From positions 1 through 64,000 of the forward strand of contig NCGX01000010.1 in assembly GCA_002256995.1 (NCBI GenBank): a DNA stretch of 64,000 nucleotides, in the 5' to 3' direction. Source of the stretch: Hydrogenophilales bacterium 16-64-40 (GTDB lineage Bacteria > Pseudomonadota > Gammaproteobacteria > Burkholderiales > Thiobacillaceae). The translations under genes and the position numbers were made by a program. Shown piece by piece: positions 1 to 8,777 of this stretch (position 1 is the stretch's first letter; the number at the start of each line of letters is the position of its first letter). Under the pieces are notes generated by a model that was given only the letters and a program-made list of their open reading frames with translations, was not told the origin of the DNA and did not search any database.

Positions 1-2
1 TC

Positions 3-392
3 ACCAACCCGGAAGTCTCGTCGGTGCGCGACTCCGACCGCATCCTCGGCATCATCCAGTCGAAAAGCCGCCGCGCCATCGAAGGCCGCGAGCCGGTGAA
101 GGAACACCTGCTGGTCACCCGCTATTCGCCGAAGCGCGCGCACGAAGGCGAAATGCTGACCTACACCGACATTCAGGAACTGCTGCGGATTCCGCTACTG
201 GGCGTCATCCCCGAATCCGAAGCCGTGCTGCATGCATCCAACCAGGGCATCCCCGCGATTCATCAAAAGGACACGCCGGTGGCCGACGCCTATATGGATG
301 CGATTGGCCGCTTCCTCGGCGAAACGCACCCGCTGCGTTTCGTCGACTACGACAAACCGGGCCTGCTAAAGCGCCTGTTCGGAGGCAAGTAA
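3..392 (+). CDS. minD: Septum site-determining protein MinD (3' part)
   Basis: The reading frame is open from the window edge and gives the last 129 residues of MinD, the ParA/MRP-type membrane ATPase that, with MinC and MinE, places the division septum. The visible part contains the conserved VSSVRDSDR stretch near its start and ends in a short basic/hydrophobic tail ([12 protein letters not shown]), the amphipathic membrane-targeting helix typical of MinD. The ATP-binding P-loop lies outside the window. The stop codon is one base upstream of the minE ATG, so the two are co-transcribed as in most proteobacteria. Confidence 0.95.
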   Translation, partial: TNPEVSSVRDSDRILGIIQSKSRRAIEGREPVKEHLLVTRYSPKRAHEGEMLTYTDIQELLRIPLLGVIPESEAVLHASNQGIPAIHQKDTPVADAYMDAIGRFLGETHPLRFVDYDKPGLLKRLFGGK

Positions 393-393
393 T

Positions 394-648
394 ATGTCCT
401 GGCTCTCCCACATTTTCGGCGAAAAGAAAGCCACCGCCTTGGTCGCCAAAGAGCGCCTGCAACTCATCATCGCGCGCGAACGCGTGGGCCTGTCCGGCCC
501 GGATTTCCTGCCCGATCTGCAGAAAGACCTGGTCGCGGTGATCTCGAAATACGTCAAGATCAACCCGGAAGACATCAAGGTCGGGCTGGAAAAACAGGGG
601 AATTTCGAGGTGATCGAAGTCAACATCGTGCTGCCCGAGATACGCTGA
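394..648 (+). CDS. minE: Cell division topological specificity factor MinE
   Basis: An 84-residue protein of normal MinE length. It drives MinD off the membrane and so creates the pole-to-pole Min oscillation. Residues 1-10 form the amphipathic membrane-binding start, [10 protein letters not shown] at about 21-30 is the MinD-contacting segment, and the C-terminal half is the beta-sheet dimerisation domain. The ATG follows the minD stop directly. Bases 552-614 of this gene are repeated almost exactly at 1101-1163, outside the gene. Confidence 0.96.
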   Translation: MSWLSHIFGEKKATALVAKERLQLIIARERVGLSGPDFLPDLQKDLVAVISKYVKINPEDIKVGLEKQGNFEVIEVNIVLPEIR

Positions 649-655
649 CCGGCGC

Positions 656-677
656 ACGACCCTGCAGGGTGGGTCGT
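656..677 (+). terminator. Hairpin just after minE
   Basis: ACGACCC and GGGTCGT form a 7-bp stem with an 8-nt loop, 8 bases after the minE stop. There is no T-run behind it, so it may be a weak terminator or an RNA-stabilising hairpin. Confidence 0.3.
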
Positions 678-698
678 TCCAGTCGCGCGAGTTTCACG

Positions 699-923
699 CT
701 ACAGCATGGCGAATGGAACCGCCCACAAACCCTCGCCAAAAGGCAGCGCCTGGTCGCCATCATGCAATACGATGCCGCTGACAAATCTCTTCCCGGTCAG
801 AGTTTGTAGTTTCTTGAGCCCACGGAAATCATCGTGGGTGACAGTGGCAGCAGCTTTGACTTCGATACCGATAAGCTGACGATCCGTGCTTTCGAGCACG
901 AAATCCACTTCCGCCTGGTCGTA
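699..923 (-). pseudogene. C-terminal remnant of a DUF4143-type ATP-binding protein
   Basis: About 74 codons read YDQAEVDFVLES, then IGIEVKAAATV and end FGEGLWAVPFAML. This is the C-terminal end of the AAA ATPase/DUF4143 family, whose nuclease-like fold carries an E-VDF ... EVKA core. The ATPase part is absent and an in-frame stop lies immediately upstream, near a sequence junction at about 923. No good ribosome binding site is seen. It is best read as debris of an accessory gene, not a functional small protein; a 69-residue product from a GTG at 908 cannot be excluded. Confidence 0.75.
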
Positions 924-1100
924 TCAGCATGTCGTCCAAACAGGAACAAAAACTCGTCCAATATGGAATCAATGCACGTCCAAACAGGAATTCAACTTGA
1001 TTTTATTTCCTGAAACCCCGGAAAATCAAAGGGATTAGGTTCATCAGGTTGGGGAGCCATTGGGCAAAAGGCAGAGCTGGCCCCATGCTTGTCGCGGTGT

Positions 1101-1163
1101 CGTCAAGATCAACCCGGAAGACATCGAGGTCGGGCTGGAAAAACAGGAGAATTTCGAGGTGAT
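1101..1163 (+). repeat. 63-bp partial copy of minE
   Basis: Matches minE bases 552-614 at 61 of 63 positions in the same orientation, without start or stop codon. Homology ends abruptly on both sides. The right edge lies 12 bp from the stop codon of the RelA/SpoT-type gene. It looks like a junction scar of an insertion or recombination next to minE. Confidence 0.9.
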
Positions 1164-1175
1164 GTTTTCGAGCGG

Positions 1176-2246
1176 CTATTGCTTCTTTGCACTTAACTTT
1201 GGATTCTTTACATCAGCTAGTCCCTTGGGGTTGGATAGCTTTGCGCAGCCTTCCTCCATAAGACGTATGAAGTCACGAGCATCTGAGAAGTAGTTTCTAA
1301 ATGCGAGGCGAACATCATCACTTGTATCAGCTTTCACCAGAACCACATCACTATCAGGGAACTCTTTTTCGAGTTCAAATAGAGCGCGCAATGCGTCGGT
1401 TGAGTCCCTGTAAGTTCGTACATCAAGTTCCCGGCTGCCAGAAAAAATAAGAATCGCATTTCTGCGCTCAGTAACGGCTTTGTCGGCTGCGTTTAGACCG
1501 CGAAGAGTTTTCAAGAGTCCGAGTTCGTTGTCGAGTGCCAAGAACGCCGCAACGACCTCACGGTCTCCGAGATCTGGAAAGGCGCCCCTTGATTTTTCAA
1601 ATGCTCTAGCCAAGATTTCGCTGGCAAGAGCCATTGCTCTTTCGTAACGATGGTCGCCTTGTTGGAATTTTGGCTGGCTTTCAGTAATGAAGCCGATCAC
1701 CTCCACTGCCGTTGACCACGCGTGTTGAACAAGTGTCCTGTATTGAATTTCAAGGTAAAGACCAGCTAAGTCTTTGCCAACTGCAGAATTTACGTTGTAC
1801 TCATATACATCATGAATTCCCCTGTAGCCCGTAGCCTTCGGTTCTTTTATGTAGTCGTATTTGTCAGGCTTGTTGCGGCGCTTGTGGTTGAAGCGGGCTT
1901 TATGGAAGTTTTCTCGAAACTCGACCAGCGACTTGATATCTTTGAAGATCAGGCGACATCCTGCGATATCGTCCATCCTTGACAATTGCATGTCCGGTAG
2001 CCGATCGAGTTTGTCAAATATCGTCCGCTTTCGCTTGTGTCGCTGTGCGACTGCGATTCCTGTGCCACGCGTTCTAGTCCGGAGAATCGCTTGGAAGGTA
2101 TTCAATACTGCTCGATGGGCCGCCCTCCACTGTTCGATTACATGAAGGTCTTCATCTGTCGGTGTGCCGGCTCGGACGTTTTCACCTGCGCGGTTTACTC
2201 GCGATTTTGAGCCGCCAGGGAAGTTCTGATTATTTTGATTTGACAT
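1176..2246 (-). CDS. Stand-alone RelA/SpoT-domain nucleotide pyrophosphokinase
   Basis: A 356-residue protein with a (p)ppGpp-synthetase fold and no HD hydrolase, TGS or ACT domain. Motifs in order: R69-H-K71 with T75 and K79 (ATP-binding RxK...S/T...K helix), RMDDIAG 90-96 (acidic Mg site), KATGYRGIH 137-145 (substrate tyrosine, with the usual Asn of PKxNGY replaced by Thr) and EIQYRT 166-171 (catalytic Glu). Residues 180-356 are helical and unassigned. The catalytic set looks complete, so it should transfer pyrophosphate to a nucleotide or to tRNA. The DNA is visibly poorer in G+C than its neighbours and lies beside the minE scar and the DUF4143 debris, which suggests horizontal origin. It could be a small alarmone synthetase or a toxic/phage-defence member; no antitoxin gene is evident next to it. 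Confidence 0.82.
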   Translation of the reverse strand: MSNQNNQNFPGGSKSRVNRAGENVRAGTPTDEDLHVIEQWRAAHRAVLNTFQAILRTRTRGTGIAVAQRHKRKRTIFDKLDRLPDMQLSRMDDIAGCRLIFKDIKSLVEFRENFHKARFNHKRRNKPDKYDYIKEPKATGYRGIHDVYEYNVNSAVGKDLAGLYLEIQYRTLVQHAWSTAVEVIGFITESQPKFQQGDHRYERAMALASEILARAFEKSRGAFPDLGDREVVAAFLALDNELGLLKTLRGLNAADKAVTERRNAILIFSGSRELDVRTYRDSTDALRALFELEKEFPDSDVVLVKADTSDDVRLAFRNYFSDARDFIRLMEEGCAKLSNPKGLADVKNPKLSAKKQ

Positions 2247-2558
2247 TGGTAAGCGTGAGTTTTTGTGACGCTGAACAGTTACTCAAGACATCCATGAGTT
2301 CGGACATTTATTCATATAGAGACGGCAGCCATGGTCGCTTATCTTGATGAGTTTTATAGATCATTCAAGCGCCCGATCCTGTTACCACATTATGCAAAAG
2401 GAGACCGATTATGCTTCAGTTTTAACTGGCCAACCAAGGGAATGAAGTCTGGGGCACGGATTAATGTATGACCACTTCCACGGCCCGAGCAGGCGTTGGA
2501 GTACCAAACCGTGAAGGGCCGTTCAGAGTCGGAAGCAGGCGCTAATGGATCCGTGCTT
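2247..2558. other. Intergenic region, no gene seen
   Basis: About 310 bases between the divergently ending kinase gene and the start of the RelA/SpoT-type gene. It is locally AT-rich up to about 2480 and should hold the promoter of the minus-strand alarmone synthetase gene. No convincing open frame, hairpin or operator was recognised. Confidence 0.5.
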
Positions 2559-4238
2559 TCAACTTGCCAGCAGCAAAAACAGCAACAGCAGATTCAGCGT
2601 GATCGAGACGGCTGCGACGAGCGGCCAGGCGCCCGCCGGGGAGCGCTCGATCAGGGGCGTGCGGCGACGCAGGAGGGGGTTGGCTTCGCCGCGTTCCAGG
2701 GCGAGCAGCATTTCTTCGGCGGTCTCGAAACGTTGTGCGGGGTCGCGCGCGACGGCTTTCAGGATGACGTTTTCCAGCCAAGGCGGCAGGTCGGGACGGG
2801 TGCGGGCGGGCGGCACCGGCTCGCCGAATTTTGGATGCTGAAACGGCTCGATTTCGCCATACGGGTATTTGCGCGTCAACAGGTGATACAGGGTCGCGCC
2901 GACCGCGTAAAGATCGGTTTGCGCGCTGGCTTCCGCCCCGCCGAACAGTTCGGGTGCCATGAAGCTGGGGGTGCCGGGCTGGGCATGGTCTTCGCGCGCG
3001 TCGAGCGTGGGGCAGCACGCCACGCCCAGATCCAGAATGCGCAGCTTGCCTTCGGCGTCGACATGCAGGTTGGCGGGCTTGAGGTCGCGATGGACGATGT
3101 CGAGCCGGTGCAGCGCAGAAAGCCCCTTCAGCACGCGGATGCCGAGCGTGACCACCTCGACCGGCGAAAAATACTGTCCGGCGTCGAGCTTGTCCTGCAG
3201 CGTCGCGCCGTCGAAATAGCGCACCGCGAAATAGAGAAAATTTCGCCCCGGAAGCGGCAGCACGTCGGGGAAATAGTGCGAATGCACCCGCTTCAGGAAC
3301 CACTCTTCGGCGAGTAGCCGGCACGCGGCATCGGCGTCGCCCTGCAACACCGGCTGCAGGGTTTTGAGCGCCCAGCGCTGCCCGGTTTCGGCATGACGCG
3401 CGCGATAGATCAGGGAATCGCGGCTGCTGTGGAGTTCGGCCTCGACGATGAAGTCGTCGAGTCGCGCACCGGGCTTGAGCTTGCCCGGCAGCGGCAGGTG
3501 GTGTGCCTCGGTGAGCGGGGCGTCGGCCTCGCCCACGGCGACGACACGCGCCACCAGGGCGCTGGCGTTGTCCTGCCCGCCTCGGGCGTGAGCCGCCGCC
3601 ACCAGGGCATCGGCGGCACGCTGCGGCGCGTCGTGCAGCTTCAACAGACGATGCAGTTCCAGCTGGCCGAGCGGCTCCCACACGCCGTCGCATACCAGCA
3701 GAAAAATGTCGCCTGGCGCGAGTTCGCCTTCGCCGAAGTCCGGCAACACATGGGTGTCGAGTCCAAGCGCGCGTTTCAGCACGTGCGACATGCCGGGGGT
3801 TTCCCACACGTGGTCGGCGGTCAGCGCATCGAGCGTTTCGCCGCGCAGTCGATACAGCCGGCTGTCGCCGACGTGGGCGTAGTGATAGCGGCGGCCGCGC
3901 AGCACCAGCGCAGTCAGCGTGGTCGCCATGCCGCCCGCATCGACGCGCGAGGCGGTCTGCCCGTGCAGCCAGCGATTGATGGCGCCCAGCACCGTTCCAA
4001 GCGCGCGCGGAATTTCCCAGGTGTCGGGGGTGGCGTAGTAATCGGCCAGCAGATTGCGCACCGAAGACTCGGCCGCCTCGCGGCCATGCGCCCCGCCGGA
4101 CACGCCATCGGCGACCACGGCGAGCATTCCCTTGGTCGCCGCCAGCCGCGCATCCGGCTCGGCGAAGCCACCGTAATCCTCGTTACGCTCGCGCGGCCCG
4201 GTGGCGGTGGCGTAGCCGAATTCGAGGGTCAGGGACAT
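2559..4238 (-). CDS. PP2C phosphatase-Ser/Thr kinase fusion, membrane anchored
   Basis: A 559-residue two-domain signalling enzyme. Residues 1-235 are a PP2C-type phosphatase (metal-binding D44-G45, GDSR 124-127, D184-G185, D223-N224). Residues about 262-520 are a Hanks-type kinase with K292, HRDLKPAN 383-390, D403 (DLG instead of DFG) and an APE segment at 428-430. The glycine-rich ATP loop is degenerate, with no GxGxxG. A single membrane helix at 538-557 would leave both domains in the cytoplasm. It is the last gene of nirB-nirD-narK, 91 bp after narK. Fusions of this kind are known beside nitrate transporters in proteobacteria, but no target is established; control of nitrate uptake or reduction is an inference from position. 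Confidence 0.88.
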   Translation of the reverse strand: MSLTLEFGYATATGPRERNEDYGGFAEPDARLAATKGMLAVVADGVSGGAHGREAAESSVRNLLADYYATPDTWEIPRALGTVLGAINRWLHGQTASRVDAGGMATTLTALVLRGRRYHYAHVGDSRLYRLRGETLDALTADHVWETPGMSHVLKRALGLDTHVLPDFGEGELAPGDIFLLVCDGVWEPLGQLELHRLLKLHDAPQRAADALVAAAHARGGQDNASALVARVVAVGEADAPLTEAHHLPLPGKLKPGARLDDFIVEAELHSSRDSLIYRARHAETGQRWALKTLQPVLQGDADAACRLLAEEWFLKRVHSHYFPDVLPLPGRNFLYFAVRYFDGATLQDKLDAGQYFSPVEVVTLGIRVLKGLSALHRLDIVHRDLKPANLHVDAEGKLRILDLGVACCPTLDAREDHAQPGTPSFMAPELFGGAEASAQTDLYAVGATLYHLLTRKYPYGEIEPFQHPKFGEPVPPARTRPDLPPWLENVILKAVARDPAQRFETAEEMLLALERGEANPLLRRRTPLIERSPAGAWPLVAAVSITLNLLLLFLLLAS

Positions 4239-4329
4239 GGGTGTGATAAGGGGCAGCAGAGGTCAGGGAATTATAGGGGCGCGACCTTGGCGCCCCCATT
4301 TTGACGCCTGAAACACGTCCTGAACCCGC

Positions 4330-5541
4330 TTAAACCCGTGCGCCTGAAACCGCCACTGCGCCCCAGGTGGTACGCCAGCGGGTCTTCACCCTGGACAGCC
4401 CGACAAGCGCGACAAAGCACAGTCCGGCAAAGATCAGCAGACCCAGCTGATAGTCGCCCGTCTGCCCCTTGATAACCCCCAGGCTGGCGGCCAGATAAAA
4501 GCCGCCCACGCCGCCGGCCATGCCGACCAGGCCGGTCATCACACCGATTTCCTTGCGGAAGCGCTGCGGCACCAGCTGGAATACTGCGCCGTTGCCGACG
4601 CCCAGGCTGCCCATCGCCAGCATGAACCCGGCGAGCGCCAGGCCTGCGCTGGGCGTACCGAAGCTGACGATGATGAGGAAGATGCCGGCCAGCAGGTACA
4701 TGGCGAGCAGGGTGCGGATGCCGCCGATGCGGTCGGCCAGCATGCCGCCCATGGGGCGCACCAGCGAGCCGGCGAAGACGCAGGCGGCGGTGAAATAGCC
4801 CGCCTGCACCGGCGCCATGCCGTACTGGTCGTTGAAATAGATGGTGAGGCTGGAGGCGAGCCCGACGAAGCCGCCGAAGGTGACGAAGTAGAAGAACATG
4901 AACCACCACGCATCGCGGTCCTTGAGCACGTTCATGTACTGGTGCAGGGATTTGGGCTGCGGACAGTCGGGGGCATCCTTGGCAAACACCAGGTACACCA
5001 GGAAAGCCAGGCCCAGCGGGATCAGCGCCAGCCCGAATACATTGCCCCAGCCGTAGGCCACCGCTAGTCCCGGCGCGAACAGCGCCGCCAGCACGGTGCC
5101 GGAATTGCCCGCGCCGGCGATGCCCAGTGCGGTGCCTTGATGCTGCGGCGGATACCAGCGTGACGCCAGCGGCAGCGCCACGGCAAAGGCCGCCCCGGCA
5201 AACCCAAGCGCCACGCCCAGGATGAGGATTTCGCGGTAGCTGTGGATGCCGAACAGCCAGGCCCAGGCCAGCGCAGCCATCACCACCACCTGGCCGATCA
5301 GTCCCGCTTTTTTCGGTTTGAGATGGTCGACCAGGATGCCCATGACGATGCGCAGCAGCGCGCCCGCCAGCACCGGAGTGGCCACCATCATTCCCTTTTG
5401 CGCAGCGCTGAGGCCGAGCGAGGTGGCAATCTGCACGCCAAGCGGCCCCAGCATGACCCACACCATGAAGGCGATGTCGAAATATAAAAATGCAGAAAGC
5501 AGGGTCGGCGGATGCCCCGCCTTCCAGAAATCACGCGTCAT
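4330..5541 (-). CDS. narK: Nitrate/nitrite transporter, NarK/NasA type MFS
   Basis: A 403-residue, 12-helix MFS protein of the nitrate-nitrite porter family. Family signatures are visible as AGNSGTVLAALFAP in helix 5 and GVGNGAVFQLVP plus GMAGGVGGFYLA in the second half, the glycine-rich nitrate signatures. The MFS loop motif appears as GILVDHLKPKK between helices 2 and 3. It follows nirD on the same strand (93 bp gap) and precedes the kinase-phosphatase gene. It most likely imports nitrate for NasA/NirBD; nitrite export is possible. Confidence 0.92.
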   Translation of the reverse strand: MTRDFWKAGHPPTLLSAFLYFDIAFMVWVMLGPLGVQIATSLGLSAAQKGMMVATPVLAGALLRIVMGILVDHLKPKKAGLIGQVVVMAALAWAWLFGIHSYREILILGVALGFAGAAFAVALPLASRWYPPQHQGTALGIAGAGNSGTVLAALFAPGLAVAYGWGNVFGLALIPLGLAFLVYLVFAKDAPDCPQPKSLHQYMNVLKDRDAWWFMFFYFVTFGGFVGLASSLTIYFNDQYGMAPVQAGYFTAACVFAGSLVRPMGGMLADRIGGIRTLLAMYLLAGIFLIIVSFGTPSAGLALAGFMLAMGSLGVGNGAVFQLVPQRFRKEIGVMTGLVGMAGGVGGFYLAASLGVIKGQTGDYQLGLLIFAGLCFVALVGLSRVKTRWRTTWGAVAVSGARV

Positions 5542-5634
5542 GAAAATCTCCGTCCGGGTGTTGCGTCGTGTTGAAGCAGGCCGTCATGCGCCCTGCCCCT
5601 TTATCCCCCGCCGTACGCGGGGCGGTTCATCGGC

Positions 5635-5997
5635 TCAGGCGGCGGCGGGCTCGACGGCGACGCGCTCAACGGCGGCGAAATCCAGCCACACGCGGCCGTC
5701 TTCGACCTTGACCGGAAACTCGCGCGCGCAGCCCTGGTCGGGCGCCACCGCACAGCCGGAATCGAGCTCGATGTTCCAGTTGTGCATCGGGCAGGCGACT
5801 TTTTTGCCGTGCACGATGCCCTGCGACAGCGGCCCGCCCTTGTGCGGGCAGCGGTCTTCCAGCGCGAAGATTTCGTCGTCCGCGGTGCGGAACACGGCGA
5901 TGTCGAGGCTGCCGTGGCGCACCACGCGGGCGCCGAGTTTGGGGATGTCGCCCACTTCGAGAATGGCGACCCACGGGTTCATATCAGTTGGCTTCAT
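5635..5997 (-). CDS. nirD: Nitrite reductase small subunit NirD (Rieske type)
   Basis: A 120-residue Rieske-fold protein that partners NirB in NADH-dependent reduction of nitrite to ammonium in the cytoplasm. Both Rieske ligand pairs are present, C50-x-H52 and C69-x2-H72, so it should carry a [2Fe-2S] cluster, unlike the many NirD proteins that have lost these residues. It starts 11 bp after the nirB stop and is clearly co-transcribed. Confidence 0.95.
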   Translation of the reverse strand: MKPTDMNPWVAILEVGDIPKLGARVVRHGSLDIAVFRTADDEIFALEDRCPHKGGPLSQGIVHGKKVACPMHNWNIELDSGCAVAPDQGCAREFPVKVEDGRVWLDFAAVERVAVEPAAA

Positions 5998-6008
5998 GGT
6001 GTCTTCCT

Positions 6009-8465
6009 TCAGGCGGCAACGGTTTCGAATTCATGTTTGAGCTTGCCTTCGCGGGCGCGCTCGAGCCACGGGTCGCGTTCGACCGACAGCGCGAACAGCA
6101 GGCGCTCGTAAAGCGCGCGCCGGTTGTCGGCGTCGTCGAGGATTTTCTTCTTCACGTAGTCGAGGCCGACGCGCGCGACATAGTGCACGGTGCGGTCGAG
6201 GTAGCGCGCTTCCTCGCGATACAGCTGCAGGAAGGCGCCGGAGAATTCGATCACCTCGTCGGGGGTTTTCACCTTGACCAGGAACTGCGCGACCTCGGTC
6301 TTGATGCCGCCGTTGCCGGCAACGTAGATCTCCCATCCGGAATCGACGCCAATGATGCCGACGTCCTTGATCGCGACTTCGGCGCAGTTGCGCGGGCAGC
6401 CGGACACCGCGAGCTTGACCTTGTGTGGCGCCCACATCTTGAAGAAGGTCTTCTCCAGATCGATGCCCATCTGCGTCGAGTTCTGGGTGCCGAAGCGGCA
6501 CCATTCCGAGCCGACGCAGGTCTTCACCGTGCGCAGCGCCTTGCCGTAGGCGTGGCCCGAAGGCATGTCGAGGTCGGCCCACACCTTTGGCAGGTCCTCC
6601 TTCTTGATGCCCAGCAGGTCGATACGCTGGCCGCCGGTGACATGCACCGCCGGGATGCTGTACTTGTCGACGACGTCGGCGATGCGGCGCAACTCGGACG
6701 GCGTCGTGTTGCCGCCCCACATGCGCGGGATCACCGAGTAGGTGCCGTCACGCTGGATGTTGGCGTGGGCACGCTCGTTGATGAAGCGCGATTGCGGATC
6801 ATCCTCGGCCTCGCCCGGCCAGGTGGCAATCAGGTAATAGTTGAGCGCCGGGCGACAGCTGGCGCAGCCGTTGGGGGTACGCCATTCCATGAAGTTCATC
6901 ACCTGCGGAATCGTCAGCAGCTTGTTCTGCTTGATCGCCGCGCGGACTTCCTCGTGGGTGTGGTCGGTACAGCCGCAGACCGACTTGGTCTTCGGCGTGG
7001 CCGAATAATCGCCGCCCGCGGTGACCGCCAGGATCTGCTCGACCAGCCCGGTGCATGAGCCGCACGAGGAGGACGCCTTGGTGTGCTTCCTCACGTCCTC
7101 CAGCGTGAACAGGCCCTTGTCGCGGATCGCCTTGACGATGTCGCCCTTGCACACGCCGTTGCAGCCGCACACCTCCATGTCGTCGGTCATGCTGGCGGCC
7201 TTGTTGATGCCCTGGTGGCCGAGGTTGCCGCAGTGGTCCTGGCCGAACATCAGGTGGTCGCGCAGCTCGTCGATGTTCTTGCCGTCGCGCAGCAGCGAGA
7301 AGTACCAGGCGCCATCGACGGTGTCGCCATACATCACGCCGCCGACCAGCTTGTTGTCCTTGATGACGAGTTTCTTGTAGACGCCGCCGATGGGGTCGGA
7401 ATACAGGATCGCCTCGGTGCCTTCGCCGCCGATGAAGTCGCCGGCCGAGAACAGGTCGATGCCGGTGACCTTGAGCTTGGTCGAGGTGATCGAGCCCTGG
7501 TAGCGGCCGATGCCGTAATGCGCCAGGTGGTTGGCGCACACCTTGGCCTGCTCGAACAGGGGCGCAACCAGGCCGTAGGCGATGCCGCGATGCGCGGCGC
7601 ACTCGCCGATGGAATAGATGCGCGGGTCGAAGGTCTGCATCGTGTCGTTGACGACGATGCCGCGGTTGCAATGCAGTCCGGACGCTTCGGCGAGCTCGGT
7701 GTTGGGGCGGATGCCGACCGCCATCACCACCAGGTCGGCGGGGGCACTGTCGCCATCCTTGAACTGGATCGCGCACACCCGTCCGGACTCGCCCTTGACC
7801 AGCTCGGCCGTCTGCTTCTGCAGCAGGAACTTCATGCCCTTTTCTTCCAGGCTCTTCTGCAGCAGGCGCGCGGCGGGTTCGTCGAGCTGGCGCTCCATCA
7901 GCCAGGGGGCGATGTGCACCACGGTCACGTCCATGCCGCGCTTCATCAGGCCGTTGGCGGCCTCCAGCCCCAAGAGGCCGCCGCCGATGACGACGGCGTG
8001 GCGGTACTGGCTGGAGGCACGCACCATCGCGTCGACGTCGGCGATGTCGCGAAAGCTGATGACGCCGTCGAGATCGGCGCCGGGCACCGGCAGGATGAAG
8101 GGATTGGATCCGGTGGCGAGCAGCAGGCGGTCATACTCGGCGCGGGTGCCGTCGGCGGCCTCGACCGCGCGCGCGCTGCGGTCGATCTTCACCACCGTCT
8201 TGCCCAGGTGCAGAGTGATGTGGTTGTCGCTGTACCAGTCGAGCGGGTTCAGCACGATGTCGTCGACCGTCTGCTCGCCCGCCAGCACCGGCGACAGCAG
8301 GATGCGGTTGTAGTTGGGATGCGGCTCGGCGCCGAACACCGTGATGTCGTAGAGGTCGGGCGCAAGCTTCAGCAACTCTTCCAGCGTGCGCACCCCGGCC
8401 ATGCCGTTGCCGACCATGACGAGCTTCATCTTGGGACCGTGTCCCATGGGCGTACTCATATCCAT
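6009..8465 (-). CDS. nirB: NADH-dependent nitrite reductase large subunit NirB
   Basis: An 818-residue sirohaem enzyme reducing nitrite to ammonium. In order: FAD/NAD(P) oxidoreductase domain (GNGMAG near the start, VIGGGLLGLEAA at about 167), two BFD-type [2Fe-2S] domains (CGCNGVCKGDIV ... CGSC, then CGCTDHTHEE ... CASC), a ferredoxin-like half-domain, and the [4Fe-4S]-sirohaem domain with CVGSEWC and CPRNC ligands. Full length for the family. The chosen ATG is preceded by GGAGTGGTGAG as ribosome binding site. It opens the nirB-nirD-narK-kinase unit behind a consensus sigma-54 promoter at 8688-8703. Confidence 0.97.
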   Translation of the reverse strand: MDMSTPMGHGPKMKLVMVGNGMAGVRTLEELLKLAPDLYDITVFGAEPHPNYNRILLSPVLAGEQTVDDIVLNPLDWYSDNHITLHLGKTVVKIDRSARAVEAADGTRAEYDRLLLATGSNPFILPVPGADLDGVISFRDIADVDAMVRASSQYRHAVVIGGGLLGLEAANGLMKRGMDVTVVHIAPWLMERQLDEPAARLLQKSLEEKGMKFLLQKQTAELVKGESGRVCAIQFKDGDSAPADLVVMAVGIRPNTELAEASGLHCNRGIVVNDTMQTFDPRIYSIGECAAHRGIAYGLVAPLFEQAKVCANHLAHYGIGRYQGSITSTKLKVTGIDLFSAGDFIGGEGTEAILYSDPIGGVYKKLVIKDNKLVGGVMYGDTVDGAWYFSLLRDGKNIDELRDHLMFGQDHCGNLGHQGINKAASMTDDMEVCGCNGVCKGDIVKAIRDKGLFTLEDVRKHTKASSSCGSCTGLVEQILAVTAGGDYSATPKTKSVCGCTDHTHEEVRAAIKQNKLLTIPQVMNFMEWRTPNGCASCRPALNYYLIATWPGEAEDDPQSRFINERAHANIQRDGTYSVIPRMWGGNTTPSELRRIADVVDKYSIPAVHVTGGQRIDLLGIKKEDLPKVWADLDMPSGHAYGKALRTVKTCVGSEWCRFGTQNSTQMGIDLEKTFFKMWAPHKVKLAVSGCPRNCAEVAIKDVGIIGVDSGWEIYVAGNGGIKTEVAQFLVKVKTPDEVIEFSGAFLQLYREEARYLDRTVHYVARVGLDYVKKKILDDADNRRALYERLLFALSVERDPWLERAREGKLKHEFETVAA

Positions 8466-8567
8466 CTCACCACTCCAAACGAAAGATTAAAAGTGATGAC
8501 CGAGATACGCCGTTGCATTCGGTCTGCTACAACTTGTTCAACCCAATCCATTGTGTCCTGTAGGAGC

Positions 8568-8612
8568 GGCGTCCTCGCCGCGATTGCGGTCGCTCATCGC
8601 GGCGAGGACGCC
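8568..8612. repeat. Perfect 16-bp inverted repeat, REP-like, in the nirB leader
   Basis: GGCGTCCTCGCCGCGA (8568-8583) and its exact reverse complement (8597-8612) enclose 13 nt. The flanking TGTAGGAGC resembles the dispersed REP-type elements common in proteobacteria. It lies inside the predicted 5' leader of nirB, about 105 nt before the start codon, and would fold into a very stable RNA hairpin. There is no T-run, so it is not a plain terminator. Confidence 0.75.
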
Positions 8613-8687
8613 GGTGCGTGGTTGTTGCCGATTAATCGGCTTTACAACTACGGCCTACCCCTTGCGGGTGTTCCTACATATGACATA

Positions 8688-8703
8688 AGCAATCGCTGTG
8701 CCA
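8688..8703 (-). promoter_or_regulatory. Consensus sigma-54 promoter of nirB operon
   Basis: Read on the minus strand it is TGGCAC-AGCGA-TTGCT, an exact match to TGGCAC-N5-TTGCW. The predicted transcription start is near 8676, giving a leader of about 210 nt that contains the 8568-8612 hairpin. An NtrC-type dyad lies about 75 bp further upstream. This fits nitrogen-limitation control by RpoN/NtrC. Confidence 0.82.
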
Positions 8704-8777
8704 AGCAACCTGCATGCGCCAACACACTGTTTCAATTACATTTATTTGCGCGGCGCCGAAAACCGCCGCCATACAAC

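Noticed and set aside
2496-4304. Long plus-strand open frames opposite the kinase-phosphatase gene
   Set aside because: They are antisense shadows in GC-rich DNA; the minus-strand frame carries all PP2C and kinase motifs.
8568-8612. Rho-independent terminator before nirB
   Set aside because: The hairpin is perfect but no T-run follows on either strand; called REP-like leader element instead.
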